The notes below the pieces were generated by a model, which was not told where the DNA came from, ran no database searches, and was given only the letters and a program-made list of their open reading frames with translations. DNA of 64,000 nucleotides from an uncultured Acetatifactor sp. (GTDB lineage: Bacteria > Bacillota > Clostridia > Lachnospirales > Lachnospiraceae), in assembly GCA_910588225.1 (NCBI GenBank), contig CAJUQT010000003.1, positions 1 to 64,000 on the forward strand. The letters are read 5' to 3'. Each line of letters starts with the position of its first letter. Within the stretch, counting starts at the first letter, position 1. Shown here in pieces: positions 34,433-43,808 of this stretch. Made by a program: the position numbers and the translations under genes.

Positions 34433-37400
34433 ATGAACCGGACAGAAGCATTTCTGATATTGGGGATAGAAATCACAAAGGATGAGAAGGCCATTAAGAA
34501 CGCATACAGAGACAGACTTACGGTGACCAATCCTGAGGATGATCCCGAAGGATTCAAGCGGCTGCGCAGGGCGTACGAGGAAGCCTGCAGGTATGCTGTT
34601 GAGGATGAGGATGACGAGGAAGAGACGCCCAGAGATACTACCCCTTCCGGTCTGTGGCTGGAGAGAGCAGCGGGAATTTACAGTAATATCCGGACCAGAC
34701 GGGATGTGGAAGTGTGGAAGGAGCTGTTTAACGACGAGCTGTTTCAATCTCTGGAGGAGGAAGAAAACTGCCGCATGAAGCTGCTGCGTTTTCTGACAGA
34801 ACATTTTAAGCTCCCTACCGCGGTCTGGAAACTTTTTGACCGGAAGCTTTCTATTGTGAGAGATGCCAGGAATCTGCGGGAGAGATTTCCTGCTAATTTT
34901 GTATATTACATTGTGGGCCGTTGTGAACGGGGAGAAGATCTGGAGTTTGATCAGTTTGAAGGGACGGACGACGCGGACTATGATTTATTTCTGGAGTACT
35001 ATGATCGCTGCTGGCAGGCGCTTCGGGAGGAACATTTAGAAGAAGCGGAAAACTGTGTCCTGAGTGCGGATAAGCTGAATATCAGGCATCCGGTTATGGA
35101 AATCAGCCGGGCAAATATCATGCTGCGCAGGGGCCGGAGAGCGGAAGCGACAGCGCTTATGGAGGAACAGCGGGCCAGGTACCCGAAAGACGCCATGATC
35201 TGCTATAATTTTGCCGAGCTGTTCTGGCAGGCAGGAGATGAAGTTTCCGGGGAGGAAAGAGAAGCTTACAGAGACCGGGCAGCGGAATGCTATCAGGAAC
35301 TGAAAGATGCGAATGCTTCCCATTATATGGCCAACGTCCGACTGACAGAATGGTATTATGAAAAAAAGAAATACAGAGAGGCCAAAAAATGTGCGGAAAA
35401 GGTACTTGCCGCAGGCAGTGACGATTCCTTTCTGGAAATTCTCCGCAAGGTAAACAGGGAGCTGGAAAGGGAGCTGGAGGAACGATATCGGGAGACATCC
35501 GGATGGGAACCGGCCCTGGAGCTGTGCTGGTGCTATCTGCAGGATGGGAGAGTTACCAGAGGGATTCTGCTGGCTTTGAAGCTGGAAAAACTGCTGCCGC
35601 CGGAGAAGGAAGCAGAATATACCGGATTGCTGGCAAAGCTTTACGTGGAGCAGGCAGAGTATGAGAAATCCATTGAAATGACCCGGAAATGGGAAAGGTT
35701 ACTGAAGGAGAAGATAGAAAAAAGAACTGATTTCGACGAAGCGGCGGAGAAAAAAGACAGGGACAGACTAAGGCAGTCACATTTAATCAGAATGCAGTGT
35801 TATCATAATCTGGGGTTCCGGGACAGGGAAAATTTTCTGCTGGCGCTGAAAGAAGGAGAGAGTATTCTCACGGGCGGTGCAAAGGACGTGGGAGTACTGC
35901 TGGAGAAGGCCCAGATTTATATGGAACTGGAGGAATATGAGAAGAGTCTGGAGCTTTCTCAGCAGATGGCGGACGAGTATCAGGTGTTCGCCGCGTTTGC
36001 TTCTTCCCTGGAGGCATACAGAAGGCAGCTGAACGCGGGCGGTGTCATCAAATCGGCCAGCCAGTGCATTCGCTATTTTCCGAATTTTCCGAAATCCTAT
36101 GAATATATGGCAAAGGTTTTTCTGGATCTGGACAGGCTGGAAGATTTGAAAGCAGTGCTGGAGGATGCGGAGAAAAACGGGGTGGAAAGTGTGATTCTGG
36201 ATGCATACGCATATCAGATGGAGCACGGAGCCATGGAAATCAGCGAGCTGAACGGCAAGCTGAAGCTGTTCCGGGAAAATTTCCTGAAATATGTGGAAAA
36301 CGGGAGAAAAGGATTTTATGAGAAAGGTCTGCCGGTATTGACGGAATATCTATATAATTATCCGGATGACTTTATGCTGGTGGAGAGAGCAATTTTTCAC
36401 AGAGCGGCTCACCATTATGCGGAGGCGCGGGCAGATTTTGAGAAGGCGCTTCTGATAAACCCTGCCAATCCCTATGCTCTGAACGGTTTGAGCTTTGTAT
36501 ATAAATACCTTGGGGAATATGAGAAGGCACTTTTTTTCATCAAAAAGGCAATCCTGTATATGGACAAGGAAATGTCACCGGTGATTTATGCGGATATGGG
36601 GAATCTGTATTCGCTGCTGGGCGATTATGAGAATGCGCTGAAGGCCTACACACAATATGAGAATCTGGCGGGAGAAATCAAAAGCTGCCGGTTTGGAGAT
36701 AATCTGGCGGAATATCTGCTGCGAACAGGGCAACCGGAAGAGGCGGAGTCAGTTTATAAACAATTTTATCAGAAGGATAAATGGCTTCTGTACGAAAAGC
36801 TTGCGGGGCTGTACCAGGCCTCCGGGCAAGAAGAAAAAGTCCGCAGGATTCTGAGACAGTGGAGAAAGGAGCTGCGGGCCGATTTTGCGGGCAGAGCTGT
36901 GAAGACTATCATTTCTCCTGGCGGCAGGAGGAAGAAGGAAACGAATTCTTATCCGGCTTACTATGACAGTAAAGGGTGGGCGGAGCTTCTGTTCGGTGAC
37001 GGAGCTGCCGCTGTGAAAGCGTTTGAGAAGATGTTTCAAAGGGGGACGGAGACGGATTCCATGGAAGGAAAAATCTGTGATACCGTATTTGCCTGTATCC
37101 TCTGCGGGGATCACAAAAAGGGGAAAAAGTATGCACAGCTGCTCCAACAGTGGCTGGAAAGGGAGAAGAGAGACGGCAAGGCAAAATATTATAACCGTGA
37201 AAAAGGGTATCTGCAGATAGAATTTCTGGCTGCATATTATACGGGATCCGATGCTGTGCTGGAGGAAATCCTGGACAGAGAGCCTAAGGCGGAAATCTGT
37301 CATTTCTGTACCTGCCCTCTGTGCAGGGAGATGGAAGGTGTAAGGATTCTCTGGCTGCTGCGGAATGGACAGAGGGGAGAAGCTGAGAAAGTACTTCAGA

Positions 37401-37468
37401 GGAATCTGGAAATCCAGCCTTGGGATGAGTATATGCTGGCCATAAAGCATATAGCATTCGGAGGATGA
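34433..37468 (+). CDS. J-like TPR protein, probable HscC co-chaperone
   Basis: A 1011-residue protein. Residues 4-60 align with a J-domain (FLILGIEITKDEKAIKNAYR, then DPEGFKRLRRAYEEA), but the catalytic HPD loop reads Asn33-Pro34-Glu35. The rest is a long array of TPR-like helix pairs (for example around residues 190-330 and 640-760) and a C-terminal part with a Cys cluster (HFCTCPLC). No signal peptide or membrane helix is seen. The next gene encodes an HscC-type Hsp70, and HscC in E. coli also works with dedicated J proteins. It is therefore likely a client-holding partner of that chaperone. Whether it can stimulate ATPase activity without HPD is open. Confidence 0.8.
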   Translation: MNRTEAFLILGIEITKDEKAIKNAYRDRLTVTNPEDDPEGFKRLRRAYEEACRYAVEDEDDEEETPRDTTPSGLWLERAAGIYSNIRTRRDVEVWKELFNDELFQSLEEEENCRMKLLRFLTEHFKLPTAVWKLFDRKLSIVRDARNLRERFPANFVYYIVGRCERGEDLEFDQFEGTDDADYDLFLEYYDRCWQALREEHLEEAENCVLSADKLNIRHPVMEISRANIMLRRGRRAEATALMEEQRARYPKDAMICYNFAELFWQAGDEVSGEEREAYRDRAAECYQELKDANASHYMANVRLTEWYYEKKKYREAKKCAEKVLAAGSDDSFLEILRKVNRELERELEERYRETSGWEPALELCWCYLQDGRVTRGILLALKLEKLLPPEKEAEYTGLLAKLYVEQAEYEKSIEMTRKWERLLKEKIEKRTDFDEAAEKKDRDRLRQSHLIRMQCYHNLGFRDRENFLLALKEGESILTGGAKDVGVLLEKAQIYMELEEYEKSLELSQQMADEYQVFAAFASSLEAYRRQLNAGGVIKSASQCIRYFPNFPKSYEYMAKVFLDLDRLEDLKAVLEDAEKNGVESVILDAYAYQMEHGAMEISELNGKLKLFRENFLKYVENGRKGFYEKGLPVLTEYLYNYPDDFMLVERAIFHRAAHHYAEARADFEKALLINPANPYALNGLSFVYKYLGEYEKALFFIKKAILYMDKEMSPVIYADMGNLYSLLGDYENALKAYTQYENLAGEIKSCRFGDNLAEYLLRTGQPEEAESVYKQFYQKDKWLLYEKLAGLYQASGQEEKVRRILRQWRKELRADFAGRAVKTIISPGGRRKKETNSYPAYYDSKGWAELLFGDGAAAVKAFEKMFQRGTETDSMEGKICDTVFACILCGDHKKGKKYAQLLQQWLEREKRDGKAKYYNREKGYLQIEFLAAYYTGSDAVLEEILDREPKAEICHFCTCPLCREMEGVRILWLLRNGQRGEAEKVLQRNLEIQPWDEYMLAIKHIAFGG

Positions 37469-37639
37469 TGGAACTGTTACCGGCACACTGTACAGGCAGG
37501 CTTCTTGTAAAATTTTCCGTGGACACCACAGGGAACAGATGATACAATATTTTTGACTCAGGTATTATGAAAATGCATGGCGGCAGCTCAGTGACCAGCC
37601 AGAGCTGTTGCTGTGCAGAAACAGGAAATGAGGAATCAA

Positions 37640-39328
37640 ATGACAGTAGGAATTGACTTGGGAACTACTAACAGCTTAGTTGCATATTTCACTGACGAGG
37701 GACCGCAAATCATTCCCAACAGACTTGGGAAAAACCTGACGCCCTCTGTGGTCAGTGTGGATGAAGAAGGCAATGTATATGTGGGGGAGACGGCCAGAGA
37801 GCGTATGAGTCTGTATCCTGACACTGTGGCGCAGACTTTTAAACGCAGTATGGGTACGGAGCGGGATTATATTCTGAGCGGAAGACATTTCAGGCCGGAG
37901 GAACTGTCCAGTCTGGTGCTTCGTTCTCTGAAGGAAGATGCGGAAAGCTTTCTGGGGGAAGAAGTGACAGAGGCCGTAATCAGTGTGCCGGCATATTTTG
38001 ATGATAAGAGAAGAAAGGCCACAAAGCGTGCCGGGGAGCTGGCAGGGCTGAAGGTGGAGCGCATGATTTCCGAGCCCACTGCCGCTGCGGTGGCGTATGG
38101 CCTGTATGACAAAACCAGAGATACAAGGTTTCTGGTATTTGATCTTGGGGGAGGAACCTTTGACGTATCCATTCTGGAATTGTACCACAATATTCTGGAA
38201 GTCCGCGCGGTAGCCGGAGACAATTATCTTGGGGGAGAAGATTTCACGGAAGTCATGGTGAAGCTTTTCCTGCAGAAGGCAAATCAGCAGCTTCAGAATC
38301 TGTCCGAGAAGGAGCAGGCCAGGCTGTTCCGTGAGGCGGAGAAGGCAAAATGTGCTCTGAATGAGATGGATAAGGTGACAATCAGCTTTCTGTACAGAGA
38401 AGACAGGCTGGAGCAGAGCATTACATACAGGGAATATGAGGATGCCTGCGAAGAGCTGCTGATGAAGATTCGGGAACCTGTGAAGAAAAGTCTCTCGGAC
38501 GCGGGATTGAAGCTGGGAGATATCGACGAGGTGCTGTTGATTGGCGGCGCCACCAGACTGTCCGTTGTCCGCGATTTCCTGATACGTCTGTTCAGAAAAT
38601 TCCCGGACACGAAGATGAATCCGGACGAAACCGTTGCCCTGGGGACGGCGATACAGGCGGCTATGAAGGAGAGGCGCGAGGAAGTAAAGGAAGTAATCCT
38701 CACGGATGTGTGTTCCTTTACACTGGGCACAGAAGTTGTGGTGGAATATGACGAGGGCAAGTATGAGGACGGGAGATTCTGCCCGATTATCGAGCGGAAT
38801 ACCGTGATCCCGGCTTCCCATACGGAGCGGCTGTTTACAGCCAGGGACAACCAGAGCAAGGTGCGGGTCAAAGTGCTGCAGGGGGAAAGTCGTTTTGCCA
38901 GGAATAACCTTTTTCTGGGAGAGCTGGAGATTGACATACCAAAGGGGCCGAAAGGACAGGAGTCTGTGGATGTGACATATACCTATGACATTAACTCGCT
39001 TCTGGAAGTTGAAGTCACCGTGGTATCCACAGGAGAGAAGCGCAAAATGATTATCAGGGGACAGGACAGCCAGTTGACGGACGAAGAAGCCAGAAAGCGG
39101 ATGGAGGAACTGGCATATCTGAAGATTCAGCCCAGGGATTACGAAGAGAACAGGCTGGTGCTGCTTCGCGCGGAGAGAATGTATGAGGAGTCGCTGGGCA
39201 GCCGAAGGAAGAAGCTGGATAAGTACATCACCGCATTTGAGGCGGCGCTGAAGAACGGTGACCACGGCGAGATTATGGATGCCAGGAATGAGCTGAATGA
39301 AATATTGGAAGAAGAGGACCGGGAATGA
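37640..39328 (+). CDS. hscC: HscC-type Hsp70 chaperone
   Basis: Hsp70 with a complete nucleotide-binding domain: phosphate-1 IGIDLGTTNS-type VGIDLGTTNSLVAYF, phosphate-2 VFDLGGGTFDVS, and the adenosine loop VLLIGGATRL. Several stretches match HscC rather than DnaK, including ELSSLVLRSLKEDAE, LGGEDFT, ILTDVCSFTLG, FCPIIERNT and LKIQPRDYEENR. At 562 residues it lacks most of the DnaK lid and tail, also as in HscC (556 in E. coli). ATG 37640 is preferred, with TGAGGA five bases upstream; ATG 37628 or GTG 37613 are alternatives. It overlaps the GNAT gene by 4 bases. Confidence 0.88.
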   Translation: MTVGIDLGTTNSLVAYFTDEGPQIIPNRLGKNLTPSVVSVDEEGNVYVGETARERMSLYPDTVAQTFKRSMGTERDYILSGRHFRPEELSSLVLRSLKEDAESFLGEEVTEAVISVPAYFDDKRRKATKRAGELAGLKVERMISEPTAAAVAYGLYDKTRDTRFLVFDLGGGTFDVSILELYHNILEVRAVAGDNYLGGEDFTEVMVKLFLQKANQQLQNLSEKEQARLFREAEKAKCALNEMDKVTISFLYREDRLEQSITYREYEDACEELLMKIREPVKKSLSDAGLKLGDIDEVLLIGGATRLSVVRDFLIRLFRKFPDTKMNPDETVALGTAIQAAMKERREEVKEVILTDVCSFTLGTEVVVEYDEGKYEDGRFCPIIERNTVIPASHTERLFTARDNQSKVRVKVLQGESRFARNNLFLGELEIDIPKGPKGQESVDVTYTYDINSLLEVEVTVVSTGEKRKMIIRGQDSQLTDEEARKRMEELAYLKIQPRDYEENRLVLLRAERMYEESLGSRRKKLDKYITAFEAALKNGDHGEIMDARNELNEILEEEDRE

Positions 39329-39786
39329 GGGTTGAAACGTTATGTATGTACATAACAGGTGGAATAACTATAAGAAAATATGCGGTCAGCGACTGGATGG
39401 CTGTTGAGAAAATTCATGACAGTGCCAGAAAGGTGGAGCTGCAGCTTGCAGGATTGGAAGCCGCATTCGTGCCGCTGAAAATTGCAGCGAAGAGGGAAGG
39501 GCTTTTTGAATATCCCGGCCTCTATGTGGCGGAAGAAGAGGGTGCTGTGACTGGCTTTATCGCCTGTACTGAGGAGGAACTTGCATGGCTGTATGTTGCT
39601 CCCGCCTGTATGAGAAAGGGAACTGGGCGTAGCCTTGCGGCATATGCTCTGAAAATGTTTCCTGATATACACTATATAGAAGTATTGAAAGGAAATGAGC
39701 CTGCGAGGAAGCTTTATGAAAGTATGGGCTTACTGTCACGGGAACAGAATCCGGAAGGATGCCGGGAAACGAAGCATTTGAGGTGA
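39325..39786 (+). CDS. GNAT-family N-acetyltransferase
   Basis: A 153-residue acetyltransferase with the acetyl-CoA-binding motif A in LAWLYVAPACMRKGTGRSLA (RKGTGR pyrophosphate loop) and a motif B-like C-terminus (LKGNEPARKLYESMGL). The substrate is unknown. The ATGA overlap with hscC puts it in that operon; ATG 39346 is an alternative start. A terminator follows. Confidence 0.85.
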   Translation: MRVETLCMYITGGITIRKYAVSDWMAVEKIHDSARKVELQLAGLEAAFVPLKIAAKREGLFEYPGLYVAEEEGAVTGFIACTEEELAWLYVAPACMRKGTGRSLAAYALKMFPDIHYIEVLKGNEPARKLYESMGLLSREQNPEGCRETKHLR

Positions 39787-39817
39787 AAATATATGTAATG
39801 CAGCGTCTATAAAATAT

Positions 39818-39857
39818 AAAAACTCCGCAGTCCGGAAAAAGGGGCGGCGGAGTTTTT
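39818..39857 (+). terminator. Terminator after the GNAT gene
   Basis: The perfect 11-bp stem AAAAACTCCGC (39818-39828) / GCGGAGTTTTT (39847-39857) is A-rich on one side and T-rich on the other, so it may work in both directions. Confidence 0.85.
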
Positions 39858-39862
39858 ATATT

Positions 39863-39942
39863 ATGCACAGTCCATAATGGGAAGTTTGCCGCTGAAGCGG
39901 CTGGGGGCCGCGGGGGGAGTAGAGGAGAGGCAATTCTCTACT
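39863..39942. repeat. Dispersed intergenic element, copy 3, with terminal hairpin
   Basis: ATGCACAGTCCATAATGG, GAAGTTTGCCGC, GCTGGGGGCCGCGG and a hairpin AGTAGAG (39918-39924) / CTCTACT (39936-39942) followed by TGATTTTA. The blocks are in the same order as in copies near 6722 and 19470. Like copy 2, it lies between convergent genes. Confidence 0.6.
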
Positions 39943-39947
39943 TGATT

Positions 39948-40766
39948 TTACAGCCTGTAATAAGAGGGCGTTCTTTTTTCAAAGACACAGTAATACTGAA
40001 ATCCGCATTCCTTTAACACATTTGACGCACGGTTAAAATGTGTTGCAATATTCTGTGTGTCATGGGCGTCGGATCCGACGGTGATGATTTCGCCGCCCAG
40101 CTCACGATATCGTTTCAGCGCACCTGTGCACGGATGGAAGTCATGCATTCCGCTTTTGATTCCGCCGGTATTCAGCTCGATTCCTTTTCCTTTGTCAATT
40201 AATGATTTCAAGATTTCATCAAGAATATCACTGTATGCTGTATAAACATACCATTCGTCCTTTCCCGGGGCATATCTCACGGCATAATCAAGATGCCCGT
40301 ATACATCAAAGTTCGAAAATTTCCGGATATTCTCCAAAATGGATTCGAAATATTCCCTCAGAGCGGTTTCCCGGCTGCGGCCTTCATAGAAGGCGGGATA
40401 GTAAGGGTCCTTGCCATGGCAGACATGGGAGGAACCAATAATAAAATCAAATTCGTAAGATTTGGCATAGACCGCATTCTGCCGTGCGGCTTCCGGCTGC
40501 AGGCCCAGTTCTACGCCGAAGAGCAGGCGGATTTTGTCCGCATATTTTTCCTTCAGATTCGCCAGTTCATAGAGGTACGAATCGGTGTTCAATGAGAGAA
40601 GATAGTCAGGAAGATCCGCAGAAGCCGGATAATTAAAATCATTGTGGTCGGTAAAGCACATAGTATCCAGCCCGCAGCGGATTCCCTGAAGGATCATTTC
40701 TTCCATGGGTGTATTGGAATCACCTGAGAAGGAGGTGTGTAAGTGACAATCTGCTGTAATTGGCAT
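39948..40766 (-). CDS. PHP-family histidinol-phosphatase-like phosphoesterase
   Basis: Metal-dependent PHP-domain phosphatase. The metal motifs ADCHLHTSFSGDS (residues 4-16), CFTDHND, a central Glu/His region (FGVELGLQ and IGSSHVCHG), DVYGHLDY and VGSDAHDT are all present. This is the HisK/HisJ-type pattern, and 272 residues fits. It could dephosphorylate histidinol phosphate, with hisH and hisF elsewhere in this window, but PHP enzymes vary in substrate. ATG at 40766 (minus) has AAAGGAAA upstream; the open frame extends further to 40817. Confidence 0.85.
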   Translation of the reverse strand: MPITADCHLHTSFSGDSNTPMEEMILQGIRCGLDTMCFTDHNDFNYPASADLPDYLLSLNTDSYLYELANLKEKYADKIRLLFGVELGLQPEAARQNAVYAKSYEFDFIIGSSHVCHGKDPYYPAFYEGRSRETALREYFESILENIRKFSNFDVYGHLDYAVRYAPGKDEWYVYTAYSDILDEILKSLIDKGKGIELNTGGIKSGMHDFHPCTGALKRYRELGGEIITVGSDAHDTQNIATHFNRASNVLKECGFQYYCVFEKRTPSYYRL

Positions 40767-40979
40767 AATTTTTCCTTTCTGATATGTGTATTGTATGTTC
40801 CTTAGGTACCTGTGCAATAGAATGAGGACATTCTATTTGTCATGAATTGAGCAAAAAATGCACATTTTGAGTACTGCCTGAGCTATTATATCATAACACA
40901 TAATGCTGTAAAAGGTAATATGAATTTGAATGATAACTATAATAGAAGAAAAATAATATAAATTCTAAACAAAGTGTAA

Positions 40980-41001
40980 AATTTCCGAAAATCTGGAAAT
41001 T
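40980..41001. promoter_or_regulatory. Inverted repeat upstream of gap
   Basis: AATTTCC (40980-40986) and GGAAATT (40995-41001) form an inverted repeat with an 8-base spacer, 17 bases before the gap -35 box. It is a plausible operator. The AT-rich 40770-41017 stretch otherwise contains no gene that I can support. Confidence 0.4.
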
Positions 41002-41017
41002 ATTTTTCAATTACATC

Positions 41018-41046
41018 TTGAATTATCCCGCGAGATTGGGTAAAAT
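41018..41046 (+). promoter_or_regulatory. Promoter of the gap gene
   Basis: TTGAAT (41018-41023), a 17-base spacer and TAAAAT (41041-41046), 93 bases before the gap start codon. Confidence 0.65.
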
Positions 41047-41139
41047 ATCTTTGCTGATAAAATTTTGACAATCCGCAGTGTCTGTGAAGATGGACAAGGA
41101 TTGCCGAAACATATAAAAATATTTCAGGAGGAATCTAAA

Positions 41140-42153
41140 ATGGCAGTAAGAGTTGCAATCAATGGATTTGGCCGTATTGGCCGTCTGGCGTTCAGACAGA
41201 TGTTCGACGCAGAAGGTTATGAGGTAGTAGCAATCAATGATCTGACCAGCCCTAAGATGCTGGCACATCTGTTAAAGTATGACTCTTCCCAGGGTAAGTA
41301 TAAATATGCTGACTCCGTGGAAGCAGGCGAGGACAATATCACCGTGAACGGCAAGACCATCACCATCTACAAGGAAGCAGACGCTAAGAATCTTCCCTGG
41401 GGTGAGCTGAAGGTAGACGTTGTTCTGGAGTGTACCGGATTCTATACCTCCAAGGACAAGGCATCCGCACATATCACTGCAGGTGCACGTAAGGTTGTTA
41501 TCTCTGCTCCTGCAGGAAACGATCTTCCCACCATCGTTTACAATGTAAACCATGATACACTGAAGGCCGAGGATACCGTTATCTCCGCCGCTTCCTGTAC
41601 TACCAACTGCCTTGCTCCCATGGCGAAGGCTCTGAATGATTTCGCTGCAATCCAGAGCGGTATCATGACTACTGTTCATGCCTATACCGGTGACCAGATG
41701 ATCCTTGACGGACCTCAGAGAAAGGGCGATCTGAGAAGAAGCCGTGCAGGCGCATGCAATATCGTTCCCAACTCCACAGGTGCTGCAAAGGCTATCGGCC
41801 TTGTAATCCCTGAACTGAACGGAAAGCTCATCGGCTCCGCACAGCGTGTTCCTACCCCTACAGGTTCTACCACCATTCTGGTTGCAGTTGTGAAGGGTGA
41901 GGTTACCAAGGAAGATATCAATGCGGCTATGAAGGCAGCAGCTACCGAGTCCTTCGCTTATAATGAGGACGAGATCGTATCTTCCGATGTTGTAGGAAGC
42001 ACTTATGGTTCTATCTTCGATGCAACCCAGACCATGGTTTCGAAGATGGAAGACGGCAACTCTCTGGTACAGGTTGTTTCCTGGTATGACAATGAGAACA
42101 GCTATACTTCTCAGATGGTTCGCACCATCAAGTATTTCAGCGAGCTGGGTTAA
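41140..42153 (+). CDS. gap: Glyceraldehyde-3-phosphate dehydrogenase
   Basis: Glycolytic NAD-dependent oxidoreductase. The Rossmann motif INGFGRIGR is near residue 7, and the catalytic Cys153 lies in SAASCTTNCLAP. The substrate-binding threonine and arginine region (TGAAKAIG, TPTGS) and the C-terminal WYDNENSYTSQMVRT are present. At 337 residues it is standard. ATG 41140 has AGGAGG just upstream. Codon use is markedly biased, as expected for a highly expressed gene. It heads the gap-pgk-tpiA cluster but is followed by its own terminator. Confidence 0.98.
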   Translation: MAVRVAINGFGRIGRLAFRQMFDAEGYEVVAINDLTSPKMLAHLLKYDSSQGKYKYADSVEAGEDNITVNGKTITIYKEADAKNLPWGELKVDVVLECTGFYTSKDKASAHITAGARKVVISAPAGNDLPTIVYNVNHDTLKAEDTVISAASCTTNCLAPMAKALNDFAAIQSGIMTTVHAYTGDQMILDGPQRKGDLRRSRAGACNIVPNSTGAAKAIGLVIPELNGKLIGSAQRVPTPTGSTTILVAVVKGEVTKEDINAAMKAAATESFAYNEDEIVSSDVVGSTYGSIFDATQTMVSKMEDGNSLVQVVSWYDNENSYTSQMVRTIKYFSELG

Positions 42154-42233
42154 GAGTGCGTAAAGTGTCCCAGGCGCGAAGAAAATCCGCTGGGAATTCA
42201 GGACGCAGGTTTTTCAGAAAATGACGACCTTAG

Positions 42234-42264
42234 GGGGTCCGGTCTTTGGACCGGGCCTCTTTTT
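42234..42264 (+). terminator. Terminator between gap and pgk
   Basis: An 11-bp GC-rich stem (42234-42244 with 42249-42259, including two G-T pairs) has a 4-base loop TTTG and ends in TTTTT. The 42265-42426 stretch beyond it contains no gene that I can support. Confidence 0.85.
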
Positions 42265-42426
42265 CGATGAAGCGCGGGCGCTGCCGAAGGTGGAGTGCGT
42301 GTTAATCATGTAATTTGTACTGACGTGCATGATATCAGACTGCAAATTGCAAATCACAGAAGATATAGATGATGCAGAAAGTAAAGATGATATCAAATAA
42401 ATGTGTGAAATGGAGGTTCTAAGGAA

Positions 42427-43650
42427 ATGGGCTTGAATAAGAAATCTGTTGATGATATCAACGCAAAGGGGAAAAGAGTTCTGGTCAGGTGCGATTTTAA
42501 CGTTCCGCTAAAGAACGGTGAGATTACCGATGAGACACGTATTGTGGCTGCTCTGCCCACCATTCAGAAGCTGATTGATGACGGCGGCAAGGTTATCCTC
42601 TGCTCTCACTTGGGCAAGGTGAAAAACGGCCCCAACGAAGGGGAGTCTCTGGCACCTGTGGCAAAGAGACTGTCCGAGAAGCTGGGCAAGGAGGTTGTGT
42701 TCGTTGCCGATTACAATGTAACCGGTGAAGCCGCAGCGAAGGCTGTGGAAGCCATGAAAGAAGGAGATGTGGTTCTGCTCCAGAATACCCGTTTCCGCGG
42801 CAAGGAAGAGACCAAGAACGGCGAGGAGTTCAGCAGGGAGCTGGCTGACCTGGCTGATCTGTATGTATGCGACGCATTCGGTTCCTCCCACAGGGCCCAT
42901 GCGTCTGTGGAAGGCGTTACCAAGTGCATCACCGCAAAGGGCGGCGAGAATGCTGTAGGATATCTGATGCAGAAGGAAATCAATTTCCTGGGCAATGCAG
43001 TGGAGAATCCGGTACGTCCTTTCGTGGCCATTCTGGGCGGCGCAAAGGTTGCGGACAAGCTGAACGTTATCTCCAACCTGCTTGAGAAGTGCGATACCCT
43101 GATCATCGGCGGCGGCATGGCTTATACTTTCCTGAAGGCGCAGGGCTATGAAATCGGACGCTCCCTGGTGGACAATGAGAAGATCGATTACTGTAAGGAA
43201 ATGATTGAGAAGGCGGAGAAGCTTGGCAAGAAGCTGCTGCTTCCCGTTGACTCTGTAACGGTTGCCGCATTCCCCAACCCCATCGACGCTCCCATTGAAG
43301 TGGAAGTATATGGTGTGGAGAATATGCCTGCCGACAGAGAAGGATGCGATATCGGACCTAAGACAGCTGAAATGTACGCAGAGGCTGTAAAGAGTGCGAA
43401 GACCGTGGTATGGAACGGACCTATGGGCGTATTCGAGAATCCAACCCTGGCTGCAGGTACCATCGCAGTGGCCAAGGCTCTGGCAGAGACCGACGCTACC
43501 ACCATCATTGGCGGCGGCGATTCCGCGGCAGCTGTAAACCAGCTGGGCTTCGGCGACAAAATGAGCCACATATCCACCGGCGGCGGCGCCTCCCTGGAGT
43601 TCCTTGAGGGCAAAGTACTTCCCGGTGTGGCGGCAGCAGATGACAAATAG
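42427..43650 (+). CDS. pgk: Phosphoglycerate kinase
   Basis: Transfers phosphate from 1,3-bisphosphoglycerate to ADP. The family signature RVLVRCDFNVPLK is near residue 17, FRGKEE and CDAFGSSHRAHAS in the N-domain, and the nucleotide-binding GGAKVADK and GGGDSAAAV in the C-domain. At 407 residues it is typical. Biased codon use suggests high expression. Its last 26 bases, including the stop, are part of a 50-bp direct repeat. Confidence 0.98.
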   Translation: MGLNKKSVDDINAKGKRVLVRCDFNVPLKNGEITDETRIVAALPTIQKLIDDGGKVILCSHLGKVKNGPNEGESLAPVAKRLSEKLGKEVVFVADYNVTGEAAAKAVEAMKEGDVVLLQNTRFRGKEETKNGEEFSRELADLADLYVCDAFGSSHRAHASVEGVTKCITAKGGENAVGYLMQKEINFLGNAVENPVRPFVAILGGAKVADKLNVISNLLEKCDTLIIGGGMAYTFLKAQGYEIGRSLVDNEKIDYCKEMIEKAEKLGKKLLLPVDSVTVAAFPNPIDAPIEVEVYGVENMPADREGCDIGPKTAEMYAEAVKSAKTVVWNGPMGVFENPTLAAGTIAVAKALAETDATTIIGGGDSAAAVNQLGFGDKMSHISTGGGASLEFLEGKVLPGVAAADDK

Positions 43651-43741
43651 GAGAAGCGGCGATGTTCCATTGAACAGGCCCGCGACACCGTGTGTGGCGG
43701 CAGCAGATGACAAATAGGAGAAGCGGCGATGTTCCATTGAA
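43625..43741. repeat. 50-bp direct repeat spanning the pgk stop codon
   Basis: Positions 43625-43674 and 43692-43741 are identical over 50 bases (starting GTGTGGCGGCAGCAGATGAC) with 17 bases between. The first copy includes the last pgk codons and stop, so the second is a non-functional copy of the gene end. This suggests a recent slippage or recombination event. Confidence 0.95.
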
Positions 43742-43808
43742 TAATAAAACCGAGGGGAAGAGAATATGGACCGATTGCAGAATAATCAGCTGGATTTTAT
43801 CAATTTAA

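Noticed and set aside
37676..39265. Minus-strand open frame of 529 codons opposite hscC
   Set aside because: It mirrors a well-supported Hsp70 gene; no ribosome site or recognisable domain.
42508..43737. Minus-strand open frame of 409 codons opposite pgk
   Set aside because: It is an artefact of strong codon bias in pgk; there is no motif and no start signal.
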